A stretch of 5,451 nucleotides of DNA, taken from the NCBI GenBank assembly GCA_023260175.1, contig JALQWD010000150.1, positions 1 to 5,451 of the forward strand, in the 5' to 3' direction. Position 1 is the first letter of the stretch. Each line of letters begins with the position of its first letter. Shown one piece after another: positions 1 to 5,451 of this stretch. Position numbers and translations under genes: made by a program. A model generated the notes under the pieces. That model ran no database searches and was not told where the DNA came from. It saw only the letters and a program-made list of their open reading frames with translations. Origin of the DNA: Candidatus Nanopelagicaceae bacterium (lineage in GTDB: Bacteria; Actinomycetota; Actinomycetes; Nanopelagicales; Nanopelagicaceae).

Positions 1-435
1 GACAATTGCATCGCGGCCATTTGCAGCATCTCGAGCATCAAATACCGCCGCCAACATACGATTGACTTGTTCTACATACGGTTCACCCCATGAAGGTTTC
101 CATGGATTCCATAACTTTGGCCAGGCAGATGGTTGGCGAAGAACGCCATCGCCAACTCCAAAAGGTTTGCCTTCAAAAACATTTGCCGCTTCAATCAAAC
201 GTTCGTCAGTCTTGATTATTAACCCATGTGCATCAGCCATTGGTTTTGCTGTTTGCTGCGCACGCTCTAAAGGCGAGGCATGGACCGCAGCGATATCAAG
301 ATCTTTAGACCAGTTACCCAAAACCGCAGCCATCTCTTCGCCGCGCTTTGATAGAAACCAACCGCTCTGTCGGCCGTAGAGAATTTTGTTGGGATTCTCG
401 ACCTCGCCATGACGAACAACATGCACAGAACTCAT
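1..435 (-). CDS. Histidine phosphatase family protein (phosphoglycerate mutase-like), C-terminus outside window
   Basis: This is the N-terminal 145 residues of a histidine phosphatase superfamily protein, read from the minus strand and open to the window edge. Visible motifs are the RHGE signature at residues 8-11 (H9 would be the phosphorylated histidine), the SPLERAQQTA motif at 54-63 (R58 in the phosphate pocket), and FEG at 87-89, where E88 is the likely acid/base residue. The second catalytic histidine, expected near residue 147, should lie just outside the window. The ATG at 435 is chosen because the RHG motif normally starts within ten residues of the N-terminus and because TATGCT lies 6 bp upstream, a leaderless arrangement; no Shine-Dalgarno is present. 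The segment with LIEAANVFEGK and PSWGEPY resembles the actinobacterial phosphatases that neighbour hemL and cytochrome c biogenesis genes (Rv0525 type). That similarity is from memory, and the substrate is unknown. It probably acts in the cytoplasm on a small phosphorylated metabolite. Confidence 0.9.
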   Translation of the reverse strand, partial: MSSVHVVRHGEVENPNKILYGRQSGWFLSKRGEEMAAVLGNWSKDLDIAAVHASPLERAQQTAKPMADAHGLIIKTDERLIEAANVFEGKPFGVGDGVLRQPSAWPKLWNPWKPSWGEPYVEQVNRMLAAVFDARDAANGRDAIV

Positions 436-441
436 AGGTAA

Positions 442-447
442 AGCATA
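442..447 (-). promoter_or_regulatory. -10 box (TATGCT) of leaderless promoter for the histidine phosphatase
   Basis: On the minus strand TATGCT is followed by six bases (TTACCT) and then the ATG at 435. This matches TANNNT-N6-ATG, the usual layout of actinobacterial leaderless transcripts, in which the A of the ATG is the first transcribed base. No recognisable -35 hexamer is seen about 17 bp upstream, where the opposite gene begins. No Shine-Dalgarno is present, which agrees with leaderless initiation. Confidence 0.6.
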
Positions 448-458
448 AAGCGTTTATG
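444..458. repeat. Inverted repeat CATAAA-GCG-TTTATG between the divergent genes
   Basis: A perfect 6-bp inverted repeat with a 3-bp centre lies at the middle of the 31-bp intergenic region. Its axis is base 451. The two -10 boxes (442-447 and 455-460) and the two start codons (435 and 467) are equidistant from this axis. The repeat contains most of both -10 boxes, so the symmetry may simply come from two identical promoters placed back to back. A dimeric regulator could also bind here, but nothing in the window identifies one. Confidence 0.6.
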
Positions 459-460
459 GT
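455..460 (+). promoter_or_regulatory. -10 box (TATGGT) of leaderless promoter for the HAD phosphatase and probably the operon
   Basis: TATGGT is followed by six bases (TAAGGC) and the ATG at 467, again TANNNT-N6-ATG. TAAGG resembles part of a Shine-Dalgarno but lies only one base from the ATG, too close to work as one, so leaderless translation is the better reading. The expected -35 position falls on the start codon of the opposite gene and shows no TTGACA-like sequence. This is the only clear promoter for the plus-strand genes. Confidence 0.6.
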
Positions 461-466
461 TAAGGC

Positions 467-1240
467 ATGGCCGCCCGTAGCGCTGCGTTTTTTGACCTCG
501 ATAACACGATGGTTCGTGGGTCGACCCTCTATTTCCTGGGACGTGCGATGTACCACCGAGGTTTCTTCACTAAAGCAGATATCTCCAAATTTGTTGTTGC
601 CAATGTCAGATTCCGCTTAACAGGAACTGAAAAGCCTGAAGTTATTTCAAGATTTCAAAAGGCTGCTACTGATTTCATTGGCGGTCATGATGTTAATGAA
701 ATTTATACAATCGCACAATCTGTTTATGACGAATATGTTTCACCTGCACTTATTCAAGGAACTATAGATATTGCAAAGAAACATTTGGCTGATGGAAACG
801 AAGTTTGGTTAGTTACTGCAGCTCCTGAAGATATGGCCAAATTGATTGCTGATCGTTTGGGTTTCACTGGAGCAATCGGAACCAAAGTTGCAATTGAAGA
901 TGGAAAATATCTTGGACATCTAAATGGAAAAATTTTGCATGGCGTTGAAAAAGCTCGTGCAGTTAGAGAGATTGCAGCAGAGCGCGGATTCTCACTAAAT
1001 AATTGCCATGCCTACTCTGATAGCGCAAGTGACTTTCCTTTACTTCAATCGGTTGGACAACCACATGCCATCAATCCAGATGCAAGGTTGCGTATCAAGG
1101 CACTTGCCGAAAATTGGGAGATCGTTGATTTTCGCAGATTTCGAAAGTTAAACCGCTGGTTGGGTCCAACTGTCAGCCGATTTGTAGCGCTTGGCGCATG
1201 GCTGACCCCTAGGTCGCGAGGAGAGAGAAGAAGCGACTAA
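467..1240 (+). CDS. HAD-IB family hydrolase, phosphoserine phosphatase (SerB)-like
   Basis: This 257-residue protein is a haloacid dehalogenase superfamily phosphatase of subfamily IB. Motif I is FDLDNT (nucleophile D10, acid/base D12), motif II is LVTAAP (T117), motif III is the lysine K162 in GVEKARAV, and motif IV is YSDSASDFPLL (D185 and D189, magnesium ligands). The helical cap lies between motifs I and II, about residues 20-100. The complete catalytic set predicts an active Mg-dependent phosphomonoesterase. SerB-like proteins of this group act on phosphoserine or other small phosphates, but the substrate cannot be read from the sequence. The C-terminus from about residue 222 is strongly basic around a short hydrophobic stretch (RFVALGAWL), which may associate with membrane or nucleic acid. 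The ATG at 467 is supported by motif I starting at residue 9 and by the TATGGT-N6 promoter. The next gene starts 12 bp downstream. The first 80 bases are much richer in GC than the middle of the gene. Confidence 0.9.
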   Translation: MAARSAAFFDLDNTMVRGSTLYFLGRAMYHRGFFTKADISKFVVANVRFRLTGTEKPEVISRFQKAATDFIGGHDVNEIYTIAQSVYDEYVSPALIQGTIDIAKKHLADGNEVWLVTAAPEDMAKLIADRLGFTGAIGTKVAIEDGKYLGHLNGKILHGVEKARAVREIAAERGFSLNNCHAYSDSASDFPLLQSVGQPHAINPDARLRIKALAENWEIVDFRRFRKLNRWLGPTVSRFVALGAWLTPRSRGERRSD

Positions 1241-1243
1241 AAT
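1238..1243 (+). promoter_or_regulatory. Possible internal -10 box (TAAAAT) overlapping the HAD gene stop codon
   Basis: TAAAAT matches the TATAAT consensus at five of six positions and lies nine bases before the ATG at 1253. Its first three bases are the stop codon of the preceding gene. A transcript from here would start about 2-4 bases before the ATG, giving an almost leaderless mRNA. The downstream gene has only a weak AGG at 1248-1250, two bases from the ATG, as a ribosome-binding site, which makes a near-leaderless start plausible. A chance match is also possible in AT-rich sequence, and no -35 box was recognised. Confidence 0.3.
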
Positions 1244-1252
1244 CGGCAGGTT

Positions 1253-3406
1253 ATGTATCGCACCTTCGCTGATTATCTGCGCACCTTAGATGATGCTGCG
1301 CTCGAGCGACTCTTCTCATTGCGACCAGATTTAATCTCACCTACTCCACCTGATTATTCGGCCTTAGCGGTTCGCGCCAATAGCGGACCGAGTATTGCCA
1401 GAGTTATTGATTCGCTAAATGCATTTGAACTTCAAGTTTTAGAAGCGATGATGGTCTTGGAAGAACCAATAAAAGTTAAAGAGTTAGAGAAAATTACTGA
1501 TACCTCTGCCCGCTTTGCATTTAAGAAATTTGAAGAATTGGCGCTGGTTTATGAAGGGGTAATTCCTACTCAAGTTAGAGAAGCAATTGGCGCAGAGCCA
1601 GCAGGTCTCGGGCCACGTTCTCTAACTAAATTAGATCTTAAGAAATTATCAACTGCGCCAGATTCTGCAAAGAAAGTTATGAGCGCGCTCTGCTGGGGAC
1701 CACCTCGCGGAAGCGTCGGTGATATCAAAAACCCTGGTCCCGGAATTGCATGGTTATTAGAACATCACTACGTAGTGCCGCTAGATCAACGACATGTAGT
1801 GATGCCTGCAGAGGTTGCAATTAATTTACGTGGCGGAAAAGTTCATAGAGAACTTGCATCAAATGCGCCTGCATTAGATGGAAAGAAATATAACCAAAGC
1901 GATATTGATCGCGCTGCGATTGCAAATATCTCAAACGTTTTACGTTGGTGCGAAGAGTTATTAAATTTCTGGGGCGAAACTGCTCCGACTGCGTTACGTG
2001 CTGGCGGACTAGGCGTTCGAGATCTTAAAGATGCTGCCCAGCATTTAGGTGTTACAGAAGGCTGCGCCGCATTTGTTGCCGAGCTCTGCTATCTATCTGG
2101 ATTAGTTGCAATTGATGCAGATGAAACAATTGCTCCGACGAACTCTTTTGATATTTGGCTAACTCAAGATTTCGAAAGCAAATGGCGAAATATCGTTGCG
2201 CTTTGGTTAATTACATCGCGCGTATCTGGATTAGTTGGACGTAGCGAACAGAAATTCTCAGCACTTGGCCCTGAATTAGATCGAGTTAGCGCTGCAAATA
2301 TTCGCTCTCGCACTCTCGAAGAGCTTAGAAGCAATGTCGAACTATCCCCAACTATTGCTAGCTTTACAGAGCGCATGAAGTGGTTGGCGCCGCTTCGTAG
2401 AGGCGCAAACCTACGAGACGACCTAGTTAAGTGGACGCTCGAAGAGGCGGAATGGCTAGGGATGACTGGCTTAGGCGCACTCTCTACCTTTGGTTCTGAG
2501 CTACTGGATGGTGATGATGACTTAGGCGTTAACGCTGCTCTGCCAACTCCGATTGATTACATAACAATCCAGAGCGATCAAACTGCAATTGCACCAGGAC
2601 CTCTGCAACATGAACTTGCAGTTGAATTAAGTCAGATGGCGGATATCGAAAGCCGTGGCGCGGCAACTGTTTATCGTTTCACTGAGAGTTCGATCCGTCG
2701 CGGATTAGATCACGGTAAATCAAGTTCAGATATTATTAAGTTCCTTGCAAAAATATCTAAAACACCTCTGCCGCAACCTTTAGAGTATTTAATTACAGAC
2801 TCCGCGCGCAAACATGGACAGCTACGCGTTGGTGCAATTCACTGTTACCTTCGTTGTGAAGATCCATCAGTTCTCACTGAAATTATCTCTGATAAACGCA
2901 TAGATGTTGCACTACGTCAAATTGCTCCAACTGTATTAGTTTCAGATTTTGACATTGACGAAGTTCTAAATGTTTTACGAAGTGCAGGTTATATGCCGGC
3001 AGCGGAAAGTGCACAAGGAATTCTCTTAACTTCACCACATAACAAGCGCGTTAAAAATCGACCAAAGCCACCAAGGATTGTTGGAGAGATCGAACCTCCA
3101 ACTGCCGAAGCAGTTGCTGGAGCAATTAGAGCGATAAAAGTTGGCGAGAAATCAACAGCTAAGCAGAGTCAGCTGAGAAATAGCGGTGCTATACCTCGCA
3201 CTACCGCAAATGAAACTTTAGATATTCTAAATAAAAATCTTAATCGCACGATTTCGATTGGGTATGCCGATAACAATGGTGGCGTCTCGCATCGCATCGT
3301 CGATGCGCAGCAAATCGCAAATGGTGTGCTTTTGGCACATGATCACAGCACAGGTGAGCTACAAACCTTTAAAATCATTCGAATCACCGGGGTCGCTCCG
3401 CTATGA
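1253..3406 (+). CDS. XPB-associated (helicase-associated domain) protein with a WYL-like C-terminus, no helicase motor
   Basis: This 717-residue protein resembles the actinobacterial helicase-associated proteins encoded beside XPB helicase (Rv0862c type). The N-terminus (about 1-110) has the family-typical start, with LRTLDDAALERLFSLRPDL and a leucine-rich winged-helix-like stretch at 48-100. Residues 110-430 are mostly helical and not assignable by eye. Residues 433-590 correspond to the XPB/Ssl2 N-terminal domain (Helicase_C_3): from Y474 to V526 they align without gaps with residues 46-98 of the XPB protein encoded downstream, with 14 of 53 identities by my count. Residues 595-650 look like a basic, flexible linker. 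Residues 653-717 resemble a WYL-type small barrel (ISIGYADNNGGVSHR, then TFKIIRITGV). No Walker A or DExH motif is present, so it is not itself a helicase and more likely supports or regulates XPB. The stop overlaps the next start in ATGA. The start at 1253 fits the family N-terminus although the ribosome-binding site is poor. Confidence 0.85.
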   Translation: MYRTFADYLRTLDDAALERLFSLRPDLISPTPPDYSALAVRANSGPSIARVIDSLNAFELQVLEAMMVLEEPIKVKELEKITDTSARFAFKKFEELALVYEGVIPTQVREAIGAEPAGLGPRSLTKLDLKKLSTAPDSAKKVMSALCWGPPRGSVGDIKNPGPGIAWLLEHHYVVPLDQRHVVMPAEVAINLRGGKVHRELASNAPALDGKKYNQSDIDRAAIANISNVLRWCEELLNFWGETAPTALRAGGLGVRDLKDAAQHLGVTEGCAAFVAELCYLSGLVAIDADETIAPTNSFDIWLTQDFESKWRNIVALWLITSRVSGLVGRSEQKFSALGPELDRVSAANIRSRTLEELRSNVELSPTIASFTERMKWLAPLRRGANLRDDLVKWTLEEAEWLGMTGLGALSTFGSELLDGDDDLGVNAALPTPIDYITIQSDQTAIAPGPLQHELAVELSQMADIESRGAATVYRFTESSIRRGLDHGKSSSDIIKFLAKISKTPLPQPLEYLITDSARKHGQLRVGAIHCYLRCEDPSVLTEIISDKRIDVALRQIAPTVLVSDFDIDEVLNVLRSAGYMPAAESAQGILLTSPHNKRVKNRPKPPRIVGEIEPPTAEAVAGAIRAIKVGEKSTAKQSQLRNSGAIPRTTANETLDILNKNLNRTISIGYADNNGGVSHRIVDAQQIANGVLLAHDHSTGELQTFKIIRITGVAPL

Positions 3407-4491
3407 CCATAGAAACTGGCAGAATTGCCCCCATGTTGCAGGCGCTCGAAGCTCTAGTTAGATGTGAATCTCCATCTGAGGATTTAGATGCTTGCCGAAA
3501 AGTAATTCAGCTAGCAAATGAAATTGCCACCAATGAACTTGGGAAATCTGCTGAGATTACTGAAGTAAATGGACGCCCAGTTTTTTGGTGGGGAGATAAG
3601 AATCCAAAGGTAGTTTTACTCTGCCATCTAGATACAGTTTGGCCAATTGGTTCATTTAAGCCAATCTGGAATATTGAAGGCGATGCGCTTCGCGGCCCAG
3701 GAACTTTCGATATGAAAGTTGGATTTATTCAGGCGCTATACGCGCTCAAAGGTATTGAAGGTTCAGTCGCTTTAATTGCAACTACCGATGAAGAGATCGG
3801 AAGCCATGCTTCGCGCGATTTAATCAAGGAAGTTTCTAAGAACGCATCTGCAGTTCTTGTATTAGAAGCATCGTTAGATGGCAAAGTTAAAACAGGTCGC
3901 AAAGGCACTGCGATGTATGTAGTCAAAGCAGTTGGTCTTGCATCTCATGCTGGTCTAGAACCAGAAAAGGGAATTAATGCGACTGTAGAAATCGCCGCCC
4001 AAATTTTAAAATTGCAAAGTTTAGAGAATGCAGAGCATGGAACTACTGTGGTGCCAACAATGCTTAAAGGTGGCACCACAGCAAATACTGTTCCTGCTGA
4101 AGCTACTCTAGAAATTGATGCGCGCTCATTTAGCCAGAGCGATTTAGAACGAGTAGATAAAGCCATTCAATCTCTACAGGCAATTACTCCTGGTGCCAAG
4201 CTTGAAATTACTGGTGGCTTAAATCGCCCGGTATTAGAACCTGCTTCATGCAAAGAGCTATATGAAATTGCAGAAAAAGTAGCCAAAGATATTGGGATGG
4301 CGCCCCTTGGCTCTGCGGAAGTTGGCGGAGCAAGCGATGGCAATTTTGCCGCAGCTGCAGGCGCACGCGTATTAGATGGACTTGGCGCAATTGGTGGCGG
4401 CGCACATGCTGCAAATGAGTGGGCAAGCGTTAGTGCAATTGAAGAACGAAAGAATTTCCTCCATGCCTTTATTAAGGAGCTCTTGAAGTGA
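3403..4491 (+). CDS. M20 family metallopeptidase, carboxypeptidase G2-like
   Basis: This 362-residue zinc amidohydrolase/peptidase has the complete M20 active site. HLDTVW gives zinc ligand H75 with D77, GPGTFDMK gives bridging D103, TTDEEIGS gives catalytic E130 and ligand E131, VLEAS gives E155, and GGGAHA gives H335. The dimerisation domain lies at about 165-275, with SHAG (H182), ANTVP (N228) and DAR (R241), residues typical for substrate contact across the dimer. The motif VGGASDGNFAA at 307-317 is typical of the glutamate carboxypeptidase (CPG2) branch. It is probably cytoplasmic, because no signal peptide is seen, and probably removes a C-terminal residue such as glutamate from a peptide or N-acyl amino acid; the substrate is inferred from the family only. 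The ATG at 3403 overlaps the previous stop (ATGA), suggesting translational coupling. An alternative ATG at 3433 (residue 11) also precedes the conserved domain, and neither start has a good Shine-Dalgarno. Its end overlaps the helicase start in GTGA. Confidence 0.92.
   Translation: MTIETGRIAPMLQALEALVRCESPSEDLDACRKVIQLANEIATNELGKSAEITEVNGRPVFWWGDKNPKVVLLCHLDTVWPIGSFKPIWNIEGDALRGPGTFDMKVGFIQALYALKGIEGSVALIATTDEEIGSHASRDLIKEVSKNASAVLVLEASLDGKVKTGRKGTAMYVVKAVGLASHAGLEPEKGINATVEIAAQILKLQSLENAEHGTTVVPTMLKGGTTANTVPAEATLEIDARSFSQSDLERVDKAIQSLQAITPGAKLEITGGLNRPVLEPASCKELYEIAEKVAKDIGMAPLGSAEVGGASDGNFAAAAGARVLDGLGAIGGGAHAANEWASVSAIEERKNFLHAFIKELLK
4474..4479 (+). promoter_or_regulatory. Shine-Dalgarno AAGGAG fixing the GTG start of the XPB helicase
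   Basis: AAGGAG lies eight bases before the GTG at 4488, inside the last codons of the M20 gene. It is the only strong ribosome-binding site at any gene start in the window and decides for the GTG that overlaps the M20 stop (GTGA). The helicase can therefore be translated from an internal site of a polycistronic mRNA, independently of leaderless initiation upstream. Confidence 0.8.
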
Positions 4492-5451
4492 GCGATGGAC
4501 CGCTAATTGTTCAGAGCGATAAGACGATTCTGCTGGATGTAGATCATCCAAATTCAACTGAATGTCGCCGCGCAATTGCTCCTTTTGCAGAGCTAGAGCG
4601 CTCTCCGGAACATATCCATACCTATCGCTTAACTAATTTAGGTTTATGGAATGCACGCGCTGCTGGCCACGATGCTGAAAATGTAATCGATACTTTAATC
4701 AAATACTCTCGCTACGCAGTTCCACATTCTTTGCTACTTGATATTGCAGAGACCATGTCTAGGTATGGTCGCCTACGTCTTGAATCTAATCCGATTCATG
4801 GCTTGGTTTTAGTAACAACAGATAGCGCGGTACTTGAAGAAGTAATTCGCGCAAAGAAGATTGCGCCGCTACTTGGTGCCCGAATTGATAAAGAAACTAT
4901 CGCAGTTCACCCTTCACAACGTGGTGCCATCAAACAGCATCTACTCCGCTTAGGTTGGCCAGCAGAAGATTTTGCAGGTTATGTTGATGGGCAAGCGCAC
5001 CCAATTGATTTAAATCAAGAAGGTTGGAACATCCGGCAATACCAAGAACATGCAGCTGAAGGTTTCTGGCATGGCGGTAGCGGTGTAGTAGTTCTTCCAT
5101 GCGGCGCTGGTAAAACAATTGTTGGTGCCGCAGCTATGTCACATGCAAAAGCGACTACTCTGATTTTAGTAACCAATACCGTTGCAGCCCGTCAATGGCG
5201 CGATGAACTATTGCGTAGAACCACTCTTAATGAAGATGAAATCGGTGAATATAGCGGCGCGAAGAAAGAGATTCGCCCTGTAACTATCGCTACTTATCAA
5301 GTTATGACCAAGAAGAAGAATGGTGTTTATGCCCATTTAGATCTCTTTGATTCATACGACTGGGGCCTAATTATTTACGACGAAGTTCATCTACTTCCTG
5401 CGCCGATTTTTCGCTTTACCGCTGATATCCAATCGCGCCGTCGTTTAGGTC
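4488..5451 (+). CDS. xpb: XPB/Ssl2-type DNA repair helicase (superfamily 2), C-terminus outside window
   Basis: The first 321 residues of an XPB-family 3'-5' DNA helicase are present; the frame is open to the right edge, one base short of codon 322. Residues 41-165 form the XPB N-terminal (Helicase_C_3) domain, starting TYRLTNLGLWNA. A Q-motif-like NIRQYQ lies at 181-186. The first RecA-like domain follows: Walker A LPCGAGKT (203-210, K209 and T210), motif Ia VTNTVAARQW (228-237), TIATYQ (266-271), and the Walker B/DExH box YDEVH (297-301). HLLPAPIFR after DEVH is typical of XPB. Motif III, the RED motif, the thumb-like insert and the second RecA domain lie beyond the window. Bacterial and archaeal XPB proteins are ATP-dependent helicases linked to nucleotide excision repair, but their role in bacteria is not settled. 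The start is a GTG that overlaps the M20 stop and is preceded by AAGGAG. Co-transcription with the XPB-associated protein two genes upstream supports a shared function. Confidence 0.93.
   Translation, partial: MSDGPLIVQSDKTILLDVDHPNSTECRRAIAPFAELERSPEHIHTYRLTNLGLWNARAAGHDAENVIDTLIKYSRYAVPHSLLLDIAETMSRYGRLRLESNPIHGLVLVTTDSAVLEEVIRAKKIAPLLGARIDKETIAVHPSQRGAIKQHLLRLGWPAEDFAGYVDGQAHPIDLNQEGWNIRQYQEHAAEGFWHGGSGVVVLPCGAGKTIVGAAAMSHAKATTLILVTNTVAARQWRDELLRRTTLNEDEIGEYSGAKKEIRPVTIATYQVMTKKKNGVYAHLDLFDSYDWGLIIYDEVHLLPAPIFRFTADIQSRRRLG

Noticed and set aside
62..379. A 105-residue plus-strand open frame
   Set aside because: It lies antisense to the histidine phosphatase, whose minus-strand frame has the RHGE and SPLERA motifs. 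The plus-strand product has no recognisable motif and is a shadow.
314..556. An 80-residue minus-strand open frame crossing the divergent promoter region
   Set aside because: It overlaps the starts of two well-supported genes in other frames and has no family features.
1218..1223. GAGGAG as a Shine-Dalgarno for the XPB-associated gene
   Set aside because: It ends 29 bases before the ATG at 1253, too far for ribosome binding, and it encodes the arginine-rich end of the HAD protein.
3370..3375. TAAAAT as a promoter for the M20 gene
   Set aside because: It is 27 bases from the ATG, inside coding sequence, without a -35 box or Shine-Dalgarno; a chance match in AT-rich codons is more likely.
3433..3435. 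Alternative ATG start for the M20 peptidase
   Set aside because: It is possible because the conserved domain starts after it, but it has no better ribosome-binding site and would lose the ATGA overlap typical of coupled genes. The start at 3403 is kept with some doubt.
4208..4426. Minus-strand open frames opposite the M20 gene, here one rich in H, L, Q and R
   Set aside because: The unusual composition comes from reading alanine- and glycine-rich codons in antisense; the sense strand has a complete M20 active site.
1..5451. Terminators, CRISPR arrays, tRNAs and insertion sequences
   Set aside because: Coding sequence fills all but about 43 bases. I found no GC hairpin followed by T-run at a gene end, no spaced direct repeats, and no transposase or terminal inverted repeats.

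Overview
The window looks like part of a small, gene-dense, moderately low-GC actinobacterial chromosome. The evidence is an actinobacterial gene pairing (an XPB-associated protein with an XPB helicase), start codons preceded by TANNNT-N6 promoters as in leaderless transcripts, intergenic gaps of 31 and 12 bp, and two 4-bp gene overlaps. A freshwater lineage such as the Nanopelagicales (acI) would fit the AT-leaning codon use, but this is inference without a database search. No rRNA, tRNA, mobile element, CRISPR array or convincing terminator is visible. Apart from 31 bp (436-466) and 12 bp (1241-1252), every base is coding.

Layout. Positions 1-435 (minus strand) hold the N-terminal 145 residues of a histidine phosphatase that leaves the window at its left edge. 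Positions 436-466 are a divergent promoter region. Two TATGNT -10 boxes lie in near-perfect dyad symmetry around base 451, each 6 bp from its start codon, so both genes are probably transcribed without a leader. On the plus strand follow a HAD-IB (SerB-like) phosphatase (467-1240), a 717-residue XPB-associated protein without a helicase motor (1253-3406), a complete M20 metallopeptidase of the carboxypeptidase G2 type (3403-4491), and the first 321 residues of an XPB-type DNA helicase (4488 to the right edge, containing Walker A and DEVH).

How the genes work together. The plus-strand genes form a likely operon. The XPB-associated protein carries a stand-alone copy of the domain found at the N-terminus of XPB; the two copies align by eye without gaps over about 53 residues. 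This suggests that the two proteins act together in DNA repair or nucleic-acid remodelling, as their fixed pairing in other Actinobacteria (for example Rv0862c-Rv0861c in Mycobacterium tuberculosis) also implies. The M20 peptidase sits between them with 4-bp overlaps on both sides, and its connection to repair is unknown. I see no clearly new system. The points most worth a second look are the symmetric divergent leaderless promoter, the peptidase inside the XPB pair, and the domain architecture of the motorless XPB-associated protein.
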